Assembly: GCF_019973375.1 (NCBI RefSeq)
Contig: NZ_BPTV01000001.1
Span: 1,240,001 to 1,304,000 of the forward strand
DNA from: Prevotella lacticifex
Lineage (GTDB): Bacteria > Bacteroidota > Bacteroidia > Bacteroidales > Bacteroidaceae
Length of the DNA: 64,000 bases
Direction: 5' to 3'
In this document: positions 43,304 through 51,267 of the stretch, piece after piece
Layout: the number at the start of each line of letters is the position of its first letter
Position numbering within the stretch: the first letter of the stretch is position 1
Position numbers and translations under genes: made by a program
Notes under the pieces: generated by a model
Database searches by the model: none
What the model was told of the DNA's origin: nothing
Seen by the model: only the letters and a program-made list of their open reading frames with translations

Positions 43304-45205
43304 TCAGAACTTTGCCTCCTTCTGGAAGACCCTCTCAACATAGTTGACGAAAGCCTGGTTGACGAGTCGCATACCGCCTTGTGTGGGATAGTCGCCGGTG
43401 AAATACCAGTCGCCCCGGTGCTCGGGAATAGCCTTGTGCAATCCCTCAATGCTCTGATACACAATGTCTACTGGTGTTTTCATACCTTCTGGTCTAAGCA
43501 TCTCGACAATCTTGTTGTTGATCTCTTCGACGCTGAACGGTCTGTAAATTTCCTGCACCTGGTTCGTAATTACCTCACCTCTTGGCTTTTCAACCTCCTG
43601 CTTACATTTATGATATGTCTCGTTGATGAGGTTGAGCATGCCCCTTTCCTTGATGAGTTCGATGGTAGCCCGGAAGACGCAGAACTCCTCGAGCCTTGGC
43701 ATGTCGATACCGTAGTAGTCGGGATATCTTATCTGCGGTGCGCTCGATACGACCACAATCTTCTTTGGGTGTAATCTGTCGAGGATTCTCAGGATACTTT
43801 CTTTGAGTGTTGTTCCGCGGACTATGGAGTCGTCGATGATTACCAGGTTGTCCTTATACGGCTCCAGACACTCGTAAGTGACATCGTATACGTGGCTTGC
43901 AAGGTCGTTTCTGGCATCGCCCTCGGTGATGAAAGTGCGCAGTTTTATGTCTTTCCACGCCACTTTCTCCGACCTGACGAACTGATGTAGAATCTCTCTC
44001 AGCTCATCGGCTGTCGGTTTATGGTCGAGATTCTGAATCTGGCGGATTTTCTCCTCGTTCAAATAGATTTTGAATCCGTCGAGCATACCATAGTAAGCCA
44101 CCTCAGCCGTATTCGGGATGTAGGAGAAAACGGTGTGCTCCAGATCGTTGTCGATAGTTTTGAGGATGGGTTGGGTCAGTTGCTCACCCAGTTTTTTCCG
44201 TTCCTGGTATATATCTCTGTCGGAGCCTCGTGAGAAATAGATTCTCTCGAATGAGCATGCAGCCTGATTTCTCGGCTCAATAATCTGCTTTACTGTAACC
44301 TCTCCGCTCTTGTTGACGATAATTGCCTCACCAGGATTCAGTTCTACAATATCGTCGCACTCAAGGTCGAAGGTCGTCTGCAGCACTGGTCGCTCACTTG
44401 CCAAGACCATAATTTCGTCGTTCTTGTAATAGTAAGCCGGTCGTATTCCCCATGGATCGCGCACCGAGAACATTTCTCCGCTGCCTGTCAGACCACAGAT
44501 AACGTATCCACCATCGAAGTTAGTCATTGTCGTCTTGAGGACGTTGCTCATTTTCACGTTATCCTCGATGTACTTGGTTATGTCCGTCTTGGTGAGTCCT
44601 TTTTTCTGTGCGGTAACGAAGTTGCGCTCCACCTCACGGTCGAGGCGGTGCCCCATGAGCTCGAGAAGGATGTACGTATCGCTGTAAATGCGCGGGTGCA
44701 TACCTTGCTGGGTCAGTTTCTCGAATACCTCCTCGACGTTTGTCATATTGAAGTTGCCGCAGAGACACAGATTTTTTGCCCTCCAGTTGTTGCGCCGCAG
44801 GAACGGGTGCACATAAGAAAGGCCACGCTTTCCGGTAGTGGAGTACCGAAGGTGGCCCATATATAACTCGCCGGCAAACGGCAGGTTCTGCTTTGCGAAT
44901 GTAACGTCTCTTACCTGATCCTTAGTATATTCGGTAAATTCGCGGCGTACGTTGCCGAAAATCTCAGTGATGGCATCCTTTCCTTCCGCGCGCTCACGGA
45001 ACATATACTCGTGACCAGGTTCCGACTCGAGCTTTACAGCTGCTATGCCGGCACCTTCCTGACCACGGTTATGCTCTTTCTCCATCATGAGGTAGAGCTT
45101 GTTGAGAGCCCACATCCAGGTGCCATACTTCTGCTGATAGTATTCCAGCGGCTTGAGCAGGCGGATGAGGGCTACTCCACAATCTTCATGAATGTTTTTG
45201 TCCAT
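43304..45205 (-). CDS. Amidophosphoribosyltransferase (PurF) family protein, long Bacteroidota form
   Basis: N-terminal nucleophile glutamine amidotransferase fused to a type I phosphoribosyltransferase, the make-up of the first purine enzyme. The catalytic cysteine is Cys9 in EDCGVALIRL, so an 8-residue propeptide would be removed. MGHLRYSTTGKRG near 117 and CGNFNMTN near 150 are glutaminase segments, and the PRPP loop VIIDDSIVRGTTLK lies near 455. At 633 aa it is about 130-160 residues longer than canonical PurF. Bacteroidota often carry a normal PurF as well, so this may be a paralogue with a different role; co-location with carAB fits nucleotide synthesis. Confidence 0.85.
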   Translation of the reverse strand: MDKNIHEDCGVALIRLLKPLEYYQQKYGTWMWALNKLYLMMEKEHNRGQEGAGIAAVKLESEPGHEYMFRERAEGKDAITEIFGNVRREFTEYTKDQVRDVTFAKQNLPFAGELYMGHLRYSTTGKRGLSYVHPFLRRNNWRAKNLCLCGNFNMTNVEEVFEKLTQQGMHPRIYSDTYILLELMGHRLDREVERNFVTAQKKGLTKTDITKYIEDNVKMSNVLKTTMTNFDGGYVICGLTGSGEMFSVRDPWGIRPAYYYKNDEIMVLASERPVLQTTFDLECDDIVELNPGEAIIVNKSGEVTVKQIIEPRNQAACSFERIYFSRGSDRDIYQERKKLGEQLTQPILKTIDNDLEHTVFSYIPNTAEVAYYGMLDGFKIYLNEEKIRQIQNLDHKPTADELREILHQFVRSEKVAWKDIKLRTFITEGDARNDLASHVYDVTYECLEPYKDNLVIIDDSIVRGTTLKESILRILDRLHPKKIVVVSSAPQIRYPDYYGIDMPRLEEFCVFRATIELIKERGMLNLINETYHKCKQEVEKPRGEVITNQVQEIYRPFSVEEINNKIVEMLRPEGMKTPVDIVYQSIEGLHKAIPEHRGDWYFTGDYPTQGGMRLVNQAFVNYVERVFQKEAKF

Positions 45206-45250
45206 TATGATTATATTCCCCTATATGTGTATTATCCTTTATCTGAATAG

Positions 45251-45272
45251 TCTGCCGCCAAACGGCGGCAGA
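45251..45272 (-). other. Short perfect hairpin between export lipoprotein gene and PurF-family gene
   Basis: TCTGCCGCC and GGCGGCAGA form a 9-bp perfect stem with loop AAAC, 8 bp after the lipoprotein stop. There is no T-run, so it may be a weak terminator or an mRNA 3'-end stabiliser. Confidence 0.5.
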
Positions 45273-45279
45273 TACAGTA

Positions 45280-46080
45280 TTACTTTCTAAGAACGTTGAC
45301 GAGCAGTGATGCAATTGATGTGGCAATGCTGATGAACGAGAACCAGATGGTCGTCGAGCTGCCGATGCCGGAGTTTCCTGCCTTGACGTTGTTAGGCTGG
45401 ACGTAGATTACATCATTCTGCTGCAGATAGTAATATGGTGAGTTGATGAGATTGGCGTCGTTGAGGTTGATGCGGTACTGGTGCTTCTGGCCGGTAGCAT
45501 CCTCACGGAGCAGGAGCACATTGTCGCGTCGTCCGTATATCGACAGGTCGCCGGCTTGTGCCAGTGCCTCAAGAATGCTCATTTTCTCGCCCGACACCGG
45601 AACGACCCTCGGGCTGTTGACCTCACCGAGGACGGTGATGCGGTAGCTGGCCATCGTTACGGTGACGATAGGATTCTCGCTCTTTGCCAAGTAGGGCTGT
45701 ACCTTGCTCTTGATGAGATCCTCACATTCGGTCTTTGTCAGTCCGGCAACGTGAATCTTGCCGATGATTGGGAAGTTGATGAATCCGTCGTTGTCGACGA
45801 GATAGCCCTGAAGAGAACCTCCTCCGGTCGAAATCTGACCGCTGCCTCCGATTGCCGGCTGCACTGCGAGGTTGAACGGCAGACTGGCCTTTGGATCGAC
45901 GGTTAGCACAGTGATTGTCAGCTCGTCCTTCGGCATGATGTGGGCATCGTAGAGACCACGTGAAGCGGCAAGGCTAATGGAGTCGATGTTCTTGAAATAA
46001 GGTACATTCTTACTCGAGCCGCAACCTGTCATCATAAGTATTACGGCGCAAGCGATAAAACTAAATAGGAGTTTTTTCAT
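45280..46080 (-). CDS. Polysaccharide export (Wza-type) outer-membrane lipoprotein
   Basis: Outer-membrane auxiliary protein for capsule or exopolysaccharide export, 266 aa. A lipoprotein signal peptide ends at the lipobox MMTGC (Cys20). The polysaccharide-export domain (IMPKDELTITVLTVDP near 49) and an SLBB segment (ITVLGEVNSPRVVPVSG near 150) follow, and a C-terminal hydrophobic helix (WFSFISIATSIASLLVNVL) ends the protein as in many Bacteroidota Wza homologues. Unusually, no glycosyltransferase or Wzc gene is adjacent; it stands alone, with its own promoter at 46142-46112. Confidence 0.88.
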   Translation of the reverse strand: MKKLLFSFIACAVILMMTGCGSSKNVPYFKNIDSISLAASRGLYDAHIMPKDELTITVLTVDPKASLPFNLAVQPAIGGSGQISTGGGSLQGYLVDNDGFINFPIIGKIHVAGLTKTECEDLIKSKVQPYLAKSENPIVTVTMASYRITVLGEVNSPRVVPVSGEKMSILEALAQAGDLSIYGRRDNVLLLREDATGQKHQYRINLNDANLINSPYYYLQQNDVIYVQPNNVKAGNSGIGSSTTIWFSFISIATSIASLLVNVLRK

Positions 46081-46111
46081 TGTTATTTTTGCGCAATGTG
46101 GTTATTTGGCA

Positions 46112-46142
46112 CAAAGGTACAAGTTATTTTTGAGAAAGACAA
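46112..46142 (-). promoter_or_regulatory. Promoter of the polysaccharide export lipoprotein gene
   Basis: On the minus strand TTG (46142-46140), 20 bp, TACCTTTG (46119-46112). Confidence 0.55.
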
Positions 46143-46156
46143 GAGAAAACGTGAAA

Positions 46157-46201
46157 AATAATTCCCATCAACGGCCGAACAATGCGGCATTGATGGGAAT
46201 T
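46157..46201 (-). terminator. Terminator of uxaC
   Basis: ATTCCCATCA (46161-46170) pairs with TGATGGGAAT (46191-46200), with weaker pairing inside; on the minus strand TTATTTTTC follows. Confidence 0.7.
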
Positions 46202-46295
46202 ATACCTATTTAATAATGGAACATGAAATGGCTTCGGCCGTTAATACTGCTCTATAGCAGGCCATTGCGGTGCCGGCCGATGCCATGCTATCGAC

Positions 46296-47705
46296 TTAAT
46301 AGAACTTGAAGTATCGGCGTGCGTTGTTGTACGAGATGTCCTCGACCATACGTCCGAGAGCCTTGCGGTCGTTGGGGAGCTTACCGGCCTCGACGTCGTT
46401 GCCAAGCAGATTGCAGAGCAGACGACGGAAGTACTCGTGGCGCGGGTAGCTCAGGAACGAGCGGCTGTCGGTGAGCATGCCGACGAAGCGTGAGAGCAGT
46501 CCGAGCGTTGAGAGTGCGTTCATCTGCTTTGTCATGCCGTCGAGCTGGTCGTTGAACCACCATCCTGAACCGAACTGAATCTTTCCTGGCTCTGAGCCGT
46601 CCTGGAAGTTACCGAGCATTGTGGCGATTACCTCGTTGGCGCAGGGGTTGAGGCAGTACAGGATTGTACGTGTGAGTTTGTGCTCCGAATTGAGTTCGTC
46701 GAGGAAGTGGCTCATGGCCTTGGCCGTATTGAACTCACCGATAGAGTCGAAACCTGTGTCGGGACCAAGCTGTTTGTACATAATGCTGTTGTTGTCGCGT
46801 ATTGCACCATAGTGGTACTGCTGTGTCCAGTCGGCCTCATAGTCCATTTCGGCGCATATCTTGAGGAATGCGTGCTTGTACTGGCGTACTTCAGCTACTG
46901 ACAGCTGCTGTCCGCGCATAGCCTTCTCGAAGATGGTCTCAATCTGAGAGTCGGTGTATGGGTCGTCGTAGAACTCCTCGATTCCGTGGTCGGCCAGACG
47001 GCCTCCGTTCTCGGAGAAGAAGTCGTGGCGCTTCTGGATAGCGTCGATCATATCGTCGAACTTGTTGATTGTCACACCGGCAACCTCTCCGAGCCTCTTG
47101 ATGTACTCAGCGTAGTCGGGCTTCTCGATGTTCATGGCCTTGTCAGGACGCCAAGCCGGAATCATCAGTGGGTCGCTGTCGCTCTTTGTCTCGCGGTAAA
47201 CCTTGTGCCAGTGGAGGTCGTCGATAGGGTCGTCGGTAGTGCAGACGCACTCCACATTGTAGTGGCGCATCAGTCCGCGTGCACTGAACTCAGGAAGTTT
47301 CAGCTTCTCGTTGCACTCATCGTAGATTTCCTTTGCCGTGTCAGGGCCTAAGAGCTTTGTTATGCCGAAGGCTGTTTTGAGCTCAAGGTGTGTCCAGTGG
47401 TAAAGTGGGTTACGGAATGTGTAGGGCACTGTCTCGGCCCACTTCTCGAACTTCTCCCAGTCGGTAGTGTCAGTGCCGGTGCAGTATTTCTCCTCCACAC
47501 CGTTCGTTCTCATCGCGCGCCACTTGTAGTGGTCGCCGCCAAGCCATAGCTCGGTGATGCTCTTGAACTTGTGGTCCTCAGCAACCATCTGTGGAATGAG
47601 GTGACAGTGATAGTCGATGATTGGCATCTTAGCCGCGTGATTGTGATAGAGATACTGGGCTGTCTCGGTGTCGAGCAGGAAGTTCTCATCCATGAATTTT
47701 TTCAT
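46296..47705 (-). CDS. uxaC: Glucuronate (uronate) isomerase
   Basis: Converts D-glucuronate to fructuronate and D-galacturonate to tagaturonate, the entry step of hexuronate catabolism. Full-length at 469 aa. Family marks are the N-terminal metal-binding IIDYHCHL near residue 30, ECVCTTDDPIDDL near 153 and WWFNDQLDGM near 380, with FSYPRHEY-like SFLSYPRHEYFRRLLC near the C-terminus. It matches the hexuronate transporter and kduI found 15 kb away, indicating plant uronate or pectin use. Divergent from ansA. Confidence 0.96.
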   Translation of the reverse strand: MKKFMDENFLLDTETAQYLYHNHAAKMPIIDYHCHLIPQMVAEDHKFKSITELWLGGDHYKWRAMRTNGVEEKYCTGTDTTDWEKFEKWAETVPYTFRNPLYHWTHLELKTAFGITKLLGPDTAKEIYDECNEKLKLPEFSARGLMRHYNVECVCTTDDPIDDLHWHKVYRETKSDSDPLMIPAWRPDKAMNIEKPDYAEYIKRLGEVAGVTINKFDDMIDAIQKRHDFFSENGGRLADHGIEEFYDDPYTDSQIETIFEKAMRGQQLSVAEVRQYKHAFLKICAEMDYEADWTQQYHYGAIRDNNSIMYKQLGPDTGFDSIGEFNTAKAMSHFLDELNSEHKLTRTILYCLNPCANEVIATMLGNFQDGSEPGKIQFGSGWWFNDQLDGMTKQMNALSTLGLLSRFVGMLTDSRSFLSYPRHEYFRRLLCNLLGNDVEAGKLPNDRKALGRMVEDISYNNARRYFKFY

Positions 47706-47758
47706 AATAGCTTAGTATTGGATGTTAATTTGTTTTATAGCTTGTTCTTAATTTTCTG

Positions 47759-47766
47759 CAAATTTA
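47759..47766 (-). promoter_or_regulatory. -7 box for uxaC
   Basis: TAAATTTG on the minus strand, 54 bp before the start codon; no clear -33 TTTG. Confidence 0.45.
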
Positions 47767-47776
47767 CTCATTTATT

Positions 47777-47807
47777 TTTGATAGCTCCGCCTTTTTAACT
47801 ATATTTG
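47777..47807 (+). promoter_or_regulatory. Promoter of ansA
   Basis: TTTG at 47777-47780, exactly 19 bp, TATATTTG at 47800-47807. Confidence 0.85.
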
Positions 47808-47839
47808 CACTTGAATTAACGCAAACGTTGACGGATGTT

Positions 47840-48889
47840 ATGAACGATTACACATTTAAGCGAACGGGCAAGGTGTTGCTGATATATACAGGTGGCACAA
47901 TAGGCATGGGCCGGAACCCGCGTACTGGGGCCCTTGAGCCTTTCGATTTCAAGCTCCTTTTGGAGCGTATTCCCGAGGTAAGTCTCCTGCCGGCCTCGGT
48001 CGACACCTACCAGTTTAATCCTATTATCGACTCTTCCGACATGAACCCTCGGCTGTGGGCGCAGCTCGTGCGCATCATTGTCAGCGACTATGACAATTAT
48101 GATGGGTTCGTAGTTCTGCACGGCACTGACACAATGGCATACACAGCCTCCGCTCTGTCATTCATGCTGGAGAACCTCACTAAACCGGTTATCCTCACAG
48201 GATCGCAACTTCCTATCGGTCAGCTGCGTACCGACGGTAAGGAAAACCTTATGTCGAGTCTCGAGCTCGCCATTGCTCACAAGGACGACGGACGCCCGAT
48301 GGTTCCGGAGGTATGTATCTTCTTCAACGGAAAACTCCTTCGCGGCAACCGCTCAACCAAGCAGAATGCCGACGGCTTTGATGCCTTCGAGACGTTCAAC
48401 TATCCGCATCTGTGCGACGCGGGTGTCAACTTCGTCTTCCACGACCACCACATCATGGAGCCCGACTACCGGCGGACGGTGGTGCCTCATTACGGTTTGG
48501 ACCCGAATGTCTTTGTCTTCTCGCTCTTCCCCGGTATCCAGGAGAATATCTTCCGGCATGTAATTGAGGCCCGTGAGCTCCGCAGCATTGTCATCAGAAC
48601 CTACGGCAGCGGTAACGCTCCGCAGCTGCCGTGGCTCCTGCGGCTCGTTAAGGAGGCCACCTACCGTGGCATTACCGTTGTCAACGTCAGCCAGTGTGTG
48701 ACGGGCAATGTAGAGATGAGCCGCTACGACACCGGCTATCAGCTCAAGGAAGCTGGTGTGCTCAGTGGTCACGACATCACCGTTGAGGCTGCAGTGACTA
48801 AGCTCATGCTCCTGCAGTCGCTCTATTCCGATCCCCACATGATACGAAACTACATGTCGAGGGATATTGCCGGGGAGGTGACGGTGTAG
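47840..48889 (+). CDS. ansA: Type I L-asparaginase
   Basis: Cytoplasmic hydrolysis of asparagine to aspartate and ammonia. I start at ATG 47840 (MNDYTFKRTGKVLLIY), giving 349 aa; a TTG four codons earlier is also open. The first catalytic threonine is in IYTGGTIGMG near residue 17 and the second in VLHGTDTMAYTASALSFM near 100. No signal peptide, unlike type II enzymes. Downstream lie palindrome array copy 4 and the rubrerythrin gene with its own promoter. Confidence 0.95.
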   Translation: MNDYTFKRTGKVLLIYTGGTIGMGRNPRTGALEPFDFKLLLERIPEVSLLPASVDTYQFNPIIDSSDMNPRLWAQLVRIIVSDYDNYDGFVVLHGTDTMAYTASALSFMLENLTKPVILTGSQLPIGQLRTDGKENLMSSLELAIAHKDDGRPMVPEVCIFFNGKLLRGNRSTKQNADGFDAFETFNYPHLCDAGVNFVFHDHHIMEPDYRRTVVPHYGLDPNVFVFSLFPGIQENIFRHVIEARELRSIVIRTYGSGNAPQLPWLLRLVKEATYRGITVVNVSQCVTGNVEMSRYDTGYQLKEAGVLSGHDITVEAAVTKLMLLQSLYSDPHMIRNYMSRDIAGEVTV

Positions 48890-48923
48890 CAACTGATTGC
48901 TGTCTCCAGCCCTTTATTTGGTT

Positions 48924-49121
48924 TGAAATATATTTACAGCATTCCAATACATGCCATTTGAGCATGCAAAACGGTCCATTTCGGCTTGCGAAACGGGCCG
49001 TTTTGCGTTGCGAAATGGACCGTTTTGCAATGCTGTTTGGTATGTATTGGTAATTGTTTGAATATCAATCATATACAAGAATGAGAAGAATGATGTTGTG
49101 TTTTGAATTAAATTTACAAAT
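48924..49121 (+). repeat. 22-bp-phased palindrome array element, copy 4
   Basis: Palindromes at 48969-48981, 48991-49003 and 49013-49025; half-site GCCATTT ends at 48959. The right half-site (49035 on) has degenerated to GTTTGGTATG. Direct-repeat boxes TGAAATATATTTACAGC (48924) and TGAATTAAATTTACAAA (49104) are 180 bp apart. Forward orientation. This is the only copy between co-directional genes (ansA and rubrerythrin). In the remaining gap 49122-49387 I see nothing recognisable. Confidence 0.9.
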
Positions 49122-49387
49122 AATTCAACACTGCCAACATTGTTTTCGCGCCGGTGGAGTAGGGCGTTATTTATCTTCCGATATCGAATCTTAGCCTCCG
49201 TTTCTTTTTAGCGGCATCTATGTAGAGTAGAGTATTGGTCGGCACGAATTTCACATAAGTTTGATTTGGGAATGCCCAGAGACTTTATATATAATATGGT
49301 ATAATGTATTTAGGCGAACAGGAAAACACTGGAATGCTTTAGAATAAGTCTAAACAATGCAATAATTGTAATTTTTACAAATAAAAA

Positions 49388-49419
49388 TTTGGTCATTAAA
49401 ATCCTTTGTTGTATCTTTG
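49388..49419 (+). promoter_or_regulatory. Promoter of the rubrerythrin gene
   Basis: TTTG at 49388-49391, 20 bp, TATCTTTG at 49412-49419. Confidence 0.75.
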
Positions 49420-49464
49420 CATCAGAAACAAAAAAGTCAAACTAATTAAAGATCAACACACATT

Positions 49465-50007
49465 ATGAAGGAATTAAAAGGAACAAAGACAGAGAAGAAC
49501 CTCATGGAGGCTTTCGCAGGTGAGAGCCAGGCACGTAACAAGTACACCTACTTCGCAAGCAAGGCTCGCAAGGACGGCTACGAGCAGATAGCTGCTATCT
49601 TCGAGGAGACGGCCAACAACGAGAAGGAACACGCTAAGCTGTGGTTCAAGTATCTTGAGGGCGGCGAGATCAAGGACACCATGTCGAACCTCAAGGAAGC
49701 TGCCGAGGGCGAGAACTACGAGTGGACCGACATGTACGACCGCATGGCCAAGGAGGCTGAGGAGGAAGGCTTCAAGGAGATCGCCGCAAAGTTCCGTGGC
49801 GTACGTGCTATCGAGAAGCTTCATGAGGAGCGCTACCGCAAGCTCCTGAAGAACATTGAGGACGCTATCGTCTTCAGCCGCGACGGCGACAGCATCTGGG
49901 TATGCCGCAACTGCGGACACGTTGTTGTAGGTCCGAAGGCTCCGAAGATGTGCCCGGTTTGCAACCACCCGCAGAGCTTCTTCGAGCTGAAGGCCGAGAA
50001 CTTTTAG
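49465..50007 (+). CDS. rbr: Rubrerythrin
   Basis: Diiron peroxidase that reduces hydrogen peroxide in anaerobes; cytoplasmic, 180 aa. The N-terminal four-helix bundle has the iron ligands in [11 protein letters not shown] (near residue 17), [13 protein letters not shown] (near 47) and [10 protein letters not shown] (near 116). The C-terminal rubredoxin-like domain binds one iron through CRNCGH (near 147) and CPVCNHP (near 164). It has its own promoter. Its stop is only 4 bp from the stop of a convergent zinc-ribbon gene, with no terminator between them. Confidence 0.97.
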   Translation: MKELKGTKTEKNLMEAFAGESQARNKYTYFASKARKDGYEQIAAIFEETANNEKEHAKLWFKYLEGGEIKDTMSNLKEAAEGENYEWTDMYDRMAKEAEEEGFKEIAAKFRGVRAIEKLHEERYRKLLKNIEDAIVFSRDGDSIWVCRNCGHVVVGPKAPKMCPVCNHPQSFFELKAENF

Positions 50008-50011
50008 AGCG

Positions 50012-50353
50012 TTACTTGCTCATCCCGGTGAAGACGATATATAGTATCGTCATGAGGATGAACAGAATAGTAACTGTTATAAGAAACCAAATGGTTACAC
50101 GGAGGAAAAGCGGACGCTCGCTTTTCCTCTTTCTGTTTCTGTAAACGGCGTTGTTAGTGTAGCTGCCGTTGACTTTCTGGCTGTCCACAGGCGAATAGTT
50201 GTAGCCGCTCTGTACCGATGTGTAGTCGTCGGCGGGAGTGACGACATTGGCTAATGCGCCGCAGTAGGGACATTTGGCGCGGATGGTCTGTCCGGGTTCA
50301 CCGTCGACGATATATTCTTGCTTGCAGTTGTTACACGTTGTCTTGTATTGCAT
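50012..50353 (-). CDS. Zinc-ribbon membrane protein, 113 aa
   Basis: Uncharacterised. I start at MQYKTTCNNCKQEY (50353), which puts the zinc ribbon at the N-terminus as in the neighbouring gene; an open extension to 50392 is unlikely. The ribbon is CNNC (residues 7-10) and CPYC (near 29). A Ser/Tyr/Asn-rich linker follows, then a basic patch RNRKRKSE and a transmembrane helix at about 85-108. With the next gene (82 bp upstream on the same strand) it makes a pair sharing zinc ribbon plus single membrane helix. Function is unknown. Confidence 0.7.
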   Translation of the reverse strand: MQYKTTCNNCKQEYIVDGEPGQTIRAKCPYCGALANVVTPADDYTSVQSGYNYSPVDSQKVNGSYTNNAVYRNRKRKSERPLFLRVTIWFLITVTILFILMTILYIVFTGMSK

Positions 50354-50434
50354 AATATAATAATGTAATGTGTATTTTGGCTGACCGACCATTAAACGTC
50401 TGACGTGTTTATGGCCGCCAGGGCTGTGCAGCCG

Positions 50435-51235
50435 TTACCGGTAGTCGTTAATTATTACTTTTCCGTTCTGCGGGAAGGCCTCAATCTGCCTCGATTCCGT
50501 TGCCTCATCGTTAGTGAAGGTCACGCGGTACCAGTTGTCCTCGTATCTCACGACGCTTATCTTCACGGCTCCTGAGGCTCTCGATCCTTCCTTCGCGTTG
50601 CCCAATGTAGGGCAGATGGGAGTCCAGTCGATGTCCGATCCGGTACTGTCGCTCTCCTCGTCGAGTGATGTCTGCAACTTCTCGTAGCACTGCTCTGAGA
50701 GGTTGTTGGAGAATTCTGACATGTCGCCGCCGGTGAACCACACCGTATAGAAGTTGTTGAGGAAGTCGGTGACCTGCTTTTTCTTGTCCTGCTCCTGCTC
50801 ATACTGCTGCTCCTCGGCTTCCTGCTGGTTTCTCAACGCCATGAGCGAGTCCATGTGAGCCTTGCGGGCCTCTTTCTCTTCGAGCTGGGCCTCGGCACTG
50901 TTTTTCTCGTGCTGCTGCCATGCGAACCATCCCACGATGCCGACAACGATGCCGAGAATCAGGGCTAACAGAATTATCTTTGTCTGCCGGCTCTTTCCTT
51001 TCTTCTCGTTTTTAGGGTTGTCCTGACCGTTGCATGGAACGCTGTTGGCATAGCCGTTGGCGTTGCCAGCGCCGTTGTCCTGCGGTGTCGCGGTCTGCTC
51101 CTGACCGTTGGCTGTCGGCAGGTTGACCTTCATGCGCTGTCCGCAGTTAGGGCATGTCGCAATGAGCGACTGACCGCCGGTCGCCGTGAAACGGTATTTA
51201 TATCCACAGTTGGGACAGGTAATCTTGTATTCCAC
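50435..51235 (-). CDS. Zinc-ribbon membrane-anchored protein with coiled coil, 266 aa
   Basis: Uncharacterised. An N-terminal zinc ribbon, ITCPNCGYKY and ATCPNCGQRMKV (residues 5-39), is followed by an Asn/Gln-rich linker, a basic stretch, a transmembrane helix (about 87-108), a charged coiled-coil segment (about 113-150) rich in Glu/Gln/Lys, and a C-terminal globular domain (about 152-266; FLNNFYTVWFTGGDMSEF, NWYRVTFTNDE) resembling small NTF2-like or secreted folds. Such layout suggests a cytoplasmic sensor ribbon joined to an extracytoplasmic domain. It lies 32 bp downstream of rpoD on the same strand, so may share its transcript. Confidence 0.75.
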   Translation of the reverse strand: MEYKITCPNCGYKYRFTATGGQSLIATCPNCGQRMKVNLPTANGQEQTATPQDNGAGNANGYANSVPCNGQDNPKNEKKGKSRQTKIILLALILGIVVGIVGWFAWQQHEKNSAEAQLEEKEARKAHMDSLMALRNQQEAEEQQYEQEQDKKKQVTDFLNNFYTVWFTGGDMSEFSNNLSEQCYEKLQTSLDEESDSTGSDIDWTPICPTLGNAKEGSRASGAVKISVVRYEDNWYRVTFTNDEATESRQIEAFPQNGKVIINDYR

Positions 51236-51267
51236 GATAATTCTGATGTTTTAATGAGTTGTTCTGG

